Source: Chloroflexota bacterium (GTDB lineage: Bacteria; Chloroflexota; Limnocylindria; Limnocylindrales; CSP1-4). Taken from it: DNA of 7,714 bases. This document shows positions 5,915-7,714 of the stretch, in pieces (within the stretch, counting starts at the first letter, position 1; every line of letters begins with the position of its first letter). The stretch lies in NCBI GenBank assembly GCA_027346765.1, contig DAIERN010000059.1:1-7714 (forward strand), read 5' to 3'. A program made the translations under genes and the position numbers. The notes beneath the pieces were generated by a model. That model searched no databases. It had not been told where the DNA came from and saw only the letters and a program-made list of their open reading frames with translations.

Positions 5915-6437
5915 GCTCCTTCAGCCAGCGCTTACGGTCGTCGCGCAGGACGTCCAGGGCATCCTCGAGGTCCGCCCAGCCATTGACGTCGACGCGCTTG
6001 TCCTCGAGCAGCTTGTACGTGGCGAAGAAGTGTTCGATCTCGCGCAGGCGCTGTTTGGGCACCTGGGCCAGGTTCTTGATGTGCTGGTGCACCGGATCGC
6101 CCAGCGCGACGCACAGCACCTTGAAGTCGTAGCCCTTGTCGTCGCGCATCTTGAGGCCGCCGACCGGCCGCGCCGTCACGTGGCAGCCCGGAAATGTGGG
6201 TTCGGTCAGCAACAGGACGGCGTCGGTGTGGTCGCCATCGTCGGCGCGGGTGCCCTCGATGTAGCCGTACTCGAAGTTGTAGTAGACGGCAGACGACAGG
6301 ACCCGGTCGAGGCGGATCACGCCCACCTTCTCGTCGAACTCGTACTTGTTGCGGCTGCCGGCCGGGATCTCGACCACGACCTCGACTGTCTTGGGGAATC
6401 GCTGCGCGGCTGGCTTGCGGTCGGTGGGCTTGGCCAT
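5898..6437 (-). CDS. ppa: Inorganic pyrophosphatase, family I
   Basis: A 179-residue soluble enzyme that hydrolyses PPi to phosphate and pulls polymerase, ligase and other PPi-releasing reactions forward. Family I landmarks are in order: VEIPAGSRNKYEFD (E23, K31), LDRVLSSAVYYNFEYGYI (R45, Y58), the metal-binding cluster DDGDHTD (D67, D69, D72), LKMRDDKGYDFKVL (D99, D104) and FFATYKLLE (Y141, K142). All catalytic and metal-binding residues known from the E. coli enzyme appear to be present. The signature normally reads DGDPxD with Pro and a hydrophobic residue; here it is His-Thr, which would miss the standard pattern. Length is normal. The ATG follows a TAGACT box by six bases with no Shine-Dalgarno, so it is probably leaderless. 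First gene of an operon with the polymerase; divergent from the nitroreductase gene. Confidence 0.95.
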   Translation of the reverse strand: MAKPTDRKPAAQRFPKTVEVVVEIPAGSRNKYEFDEKVGVIRLDRVLSSAVYYNFEYGYIEGTRADDGDHTDAVLLLTEPTFPGCHVTARPVGGLKMRDDKGYDFKVLCVALGDPVHQHIKNLAQVPKQRLREIEHFFATYKLLEDKRVDVNGWADLEDALDVLRDDRKRWLKEHGPEG

Positions 6438-6443
6438 GGCCGG

Positions 6444-6449
6444 AGTCTA
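6444..6449 (-). promoter_or_regulatory. -10 box of the leaderless pyrophosphatase-polymerase operon
   Basis: Read on the minus strand this is TAGACT, six bases before the ATG at 6437. There is no ribosome binding site between. The identical hexamer in the opposite direction serves the nitroreductase gene 23 bases away. Confidence 0.55.
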
Positions 6450-6472
6450 CTCATGGCGGGTGCCGGCGCTCT

Positions 6473-6478
6473 TAGACT
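6473..6478 (+). promoter_or_regulatory. -10 box of the leaderless nitroreductase gene
   Basis: TAGACT lies eight bases before ATG 6487 with no Shine-Dalgarno in between. This supports starting the nitroreductase at 6487 rather than at upstream in-frame codons that lie inside the pyrophosphatase gene. Confidence 0.55.
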
Positions 6479-6486
6479 GCCGACCA

Positions 6487-7038
6487 ATGGACCTTGAACG
6501 CGCCATCCGCACTCAGCGCGCCGTGCGCCGCTTTCGTGATGAGCCGCTCAGCGCGGAGGATCTCCACGCGATCCTCGACGCGGGCCGCCGCGCCGGCTCA
6601 TCGAAGAACCTCCAGCGCTGGCACTTCATCGTCGTGCGCGACCGCGCGACGCTGACGGCCCTCGCTGAAGTCGGCGACTCTGCCGGGCACCTCGCGGGTG
6701 GCGCGGCCGCGATCGCCCTCGTGACGCCCGACCCGCACGCCCCCAACACGCCGCTATCGGTGATGTGGGACCTGGGCCGCGCGGCACAGAACATGACGCT
6801 CGCCGCGTGGGCGCGCGGCATCGGCAGCGTGCCCGCAACGGTGTACGACCACGACCTGTGCCGGAGCATCCTGGACTACCCGGCGGACCAGCATTGCGAG
6901 TACCTGCTCAACTTCGGCTACCCCGCAGCTGGGCAGTCGATCACGCGGCCGGCGCGAATTGGGGGTCGCCGCCCGCTCGGAGAGGTGGTTTACTACGAGC
7001 GTTGGGGTGCGACCGCCCCGTACGCGGATCGGTCGTAA
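6487..7038 (+). CDS. Nitroreductase-family FMN oxidoreductase
   Basis: A 183-residue cytosolic flavoprotein, probably a dimer binding FMN and using NAD(P)H; the substrate (nitro compound, quinone, enone or other) cannot be told. The start AIRTQRAVRRFRDEPLS is the family's phosphate-binding Arg motif; AGSSKNLQRWHFIVV (36-50) is the FMN loop, where the usual Gln-Pro-Trp is Gln-Arg-Trp; WDLGRAAQNMTLAAWARGIG (94-113) is the central helix; and GGRRPLGEVVYYERWG at the end is the typical closing segment. The frame is open further upstream, but earlier starts would lie over the pyrophosphatase gene, the family N terminus begins here, and a TAGACT -10 box is positioned for a leaderless ATG at 6487. 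Divergent from ppa; 45 bases before the cupredoxin gene, so co-transcription is possible. Confidence 0.92.
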   Translation: MDLERAIRTQRAVRRFRDEPLSAEDLHAILDAGRRAGSSKNLQRWHFIVVRDRATLTALAEVGDSAGHLAGGAAAIALVTPDPHAPNTPLSVMWDLGRAAQNMTLAAWARGIGSVPATVYDHDLCRSILDYPADQHCEYLLNFGYPAAGQSITRPARIGGRRPLGEVVYYERWGATAPYADRS

Positions 7039-7071
7039 CTGGCTACGCAATCCTCAAAATCCATGCTGCGA

Positions 7072-7077
7072 AAGGAG
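7072..7077 (+). promoter_or_regulatory. Ribosome binding site that fixes the GTG start at 7084
   Basis: AAGGAG lies six bases before GTG 7084. An in-frame ATG at 7063 lies ahead of this site and would put it within the coding sequence, so the GTG is preferred. Confidence 0.75.
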
Positions 7078-7083
7078 ACGTCC

Positions 7084-7497
7084 GTGCGTCGGGCCCTAGC
7101 GACCTTCACGGTTTTGGCGTTGGCCCTGTTGGGCTGCGGTGGCGGCGGTCCCGCGCTGACCCCCCAAGTCACCTCGTCCAGCGGCTTGCCCGCGGGCAAG
7201 GCCGATACCGTGTTCTGCGGCGTTTTCAACACCGGCACACCGATCGAGATCAAAGACCGCCAGTTCAATCCGCCCGATGTGACGGTCCCGGTCAACGGCG
7301 AGGTCGACTGGAAGAACAACGACAACACCACGCATGTCATCAAGTTCGACAGCGGCACGACCTGCGGCACCGTCATGGCCGGCCAAACGATGAAGGTCCG
7401 CTTCAGCGCCGCGGGCATCTACGCCTATCACTGCACCATCCACCCCGAGATGAAGGGCACGATCACGGTCCAGGGAGCCGCTCCCTCGGCAAGCTAG
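7084..7497 (+). CDS. Cupredoxin (plastocyanin/amicyanin-like) lipoprotein
   Basis: A 137-residue predicted lipoprotein. The signal peptide (RRALATFTVLALALLGC) ends in a good LLGC lipobox with Cys 18, followed by a Gly/Pro/Ser linker to about residue 40. Residues 52-130 form a cupredoxin fold: IEIKDRQFNPPDVTVPVNGEVDWKN is the usual opening, H84 in TTHVIKF is the first copper ligand, and C117, H120 and M123 in YHCTIHPEMKG give the Cys-x2-His-x2-Met spacing of amicyanin/pseudoazurin-type blue copper sites. It should carry single electrons, or copper, outside the membrane. Two more Cys (45 and 94) could form a disulfide. The GTG with AAGGAG is chosen over an ATG seven codons upstream. It follows the nitroreductase by 45 bases and precedes a transporter-like gene by 81. 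Confidence 0.92.
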   Translation: MRRALATFTVLALALLGCGGGGPALTPQVTSSSGLPAGKADTVFCGVFNTGTPIEIKDRQFNPPDVTVPVNGEVDWKNNDNTTHVIKFDSGTTCGTVMAGQTMKVRFSAAGIYAYHCTIHPEMKGTITVQGAAPSAS

Positions 7498-7498
7498 G

Positions 7499-7524
7499 GC
7501 TGGCCCAATCCACGCGGGGCCGGC
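7499..7524 (+). terminator. Weak hairpin after the cupredoxin gene
   Basis: GCTGGCCC (7499-7506) pairs with GGGCCGGC (7517-7524), eight pairs including one G-T, with a ten-base loop. No T-run follows. It begins right after the stop codon and may attenuate transcription or protect the 3' end. Confidence 0.3.
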
Positions 7525-7566
7525 TGCCGTAACTCGCCACTAAGAGAACATCGTGATCGGCTGCAG

Positions 7567-7572
7567 AAGGAG
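7567..7572 (+). promoter_or_regulatory. Ribosome binding site of the transporter-like gene
   Basis: AAGGAG lies six bases before GTG 7579. Its surroundings (CTGC, two bases, AAGGAGA) repeat those ahead of the cupredoxin gene. It is the main evidence that translation starts at 7579. Confidence 0.65.
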
Positions 7573-7578
7573 ATAGCT

Positions 7579-7714
7579 GTGCGTGTACCGCTGACATTCG
7601 GCGCGATCGTCGCGCTCGCCACCGGCATGCTGGTGGAGGAGTTCGCCTGGATCCTGCTGCGCGCCTTCACCGGCTTCGCGATGGCCGGCGCCTTCATGGT
7701 GATCGAAAGCTGGC
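7579..7714 (+). CDS. MFS transporter-like membrane protein, 5' part only
   Basis: Forty-five codons are visible before the window ends. After VRVPLTF there is a hydrophobic helix (GAIVALATGMLV), then EEFAWILLRAFTGFAMAGAFMVIESW. The second part closely resembles helix 4 of major facilitator permeases of the YcaD/UMF type (WLLxRaltGfamAGlfmViESWL). In full-length relatives this segment lies roughly 90-110 residues from the N terminus, so the protein seems to begin at helix 3 and to lack helices 1-2. The GTG has an ideal AAGGAG six bases upstream; the frame is open back to the cupredoxin stop at 7495-7497, but that leaves only 27 extra codons without hydrophobic character. It could be a truncated permease, a half-size protein or an unrelated membrane protein sharing the motif. 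Confidence 0.55.
   Translation, partial: MRVPLTFGAIVALATGMLVEEFAWILLRAFTGFAMAGAFMVIESW

Noticed and set aside
5255..5986. A 243-codon plus-strand open frame across the polymerase and pyrophosphatase genes
   Set aside because: It crosses two well-supported genes on the opposite strand and has no ribosome binding site or domain.
6765..7532. A 255-codon plus-strand open frame over the nitroreductase and cupredoxin genes
   Set aside because: It spans two recognised genes in a different frame and ends past the cupredoxin stop; it is a GC-bias artefact.
1..7714. A mobile element, phage or defence island
   Set aside because: No transposase, integrase, terminal repeats, tRNA target or known defence domain is visible; gene content and composition look chromosomal and uniform.

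Overview
The window is very GC-rich, with strong G/C preference at third codon positions and long antisense shadow frames. It carries ten readable genes plus the first 45 codons of one at the right edge and the first 26 of one at the left edge. The mix suggests a soil or groundwater bacterium of the Chloroflexota (Limnocylindria/Ellin6529-like), or possibly an actinobacterium: an ATP-dependent ligase of the mycobacterial LigC type, an AEP polymerase of the PrimPolC type, Pro/Tyr-rich membrane proteins, PF03640 lipoproteins and apparently leaderless genes. This placement is inference; there is no rRNA or other phylogenetic marker here. I see no tRNA, rRNA, CRISPR array, insertion sequence or phage gene.

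Layout. Left edge (minus strand): the start of a probable methylmalonyl-CoA mutase large subunit with its promoter and ribosome binding site, then about 290 unexplained bases. Next is a divergent pair: a J-domain protein with an ExoX-like C-terminal module (minus) and a LigC-type ATP-dependent DNA ligase (plus). Three plus-strand envelope genes follow: a 170-residue and a 274-residue protein of the same plan (disordered Pro/Gln/Tyr tail, four membrane helices, a shared WxRWxG motif), separated by a strong hairpin terminator, and then a PF03640/COG4315 lipoprotein. Facing them on the minus strand is a two-gene operon, inorganic pyrophosphatase followed with a 17-base overlap by a LigD-PolDom/PrimPolC-type polymerase with a long C-terminal extension. 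Divergent from the operon is a nitroreductase-family flavoprotein, followed by a cupredoxin lipoprotein and a 3'-truncated gene that reads like an MFS transporter starting at helix 3.

How they may work together. LigC and PrimPolC-like enzymes are known partners in short-patch gap filling and excision repair in mycobacteria, and here they lie about 2.1 kb apart, convergent around the envelope genes. The pyrophosphatase ahead of the polymerase could remove the PPi made by both polymerase and ligase, although it may simply be the housekeeping enzyme. The lipoproteins and membrane proteins look like a separate envelope theme and have no evident repair role.

Expression. Four cytosolic genes (J protein, ligC, ppa, nitroreductase) have a TAnnnT element 6-10 bases before the start codon and no Shine-Dalgarno, which is the leaderless pattern. 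All five exported or membrane genes have a clear Shine-Dalgarno, and three of them start at GTG.
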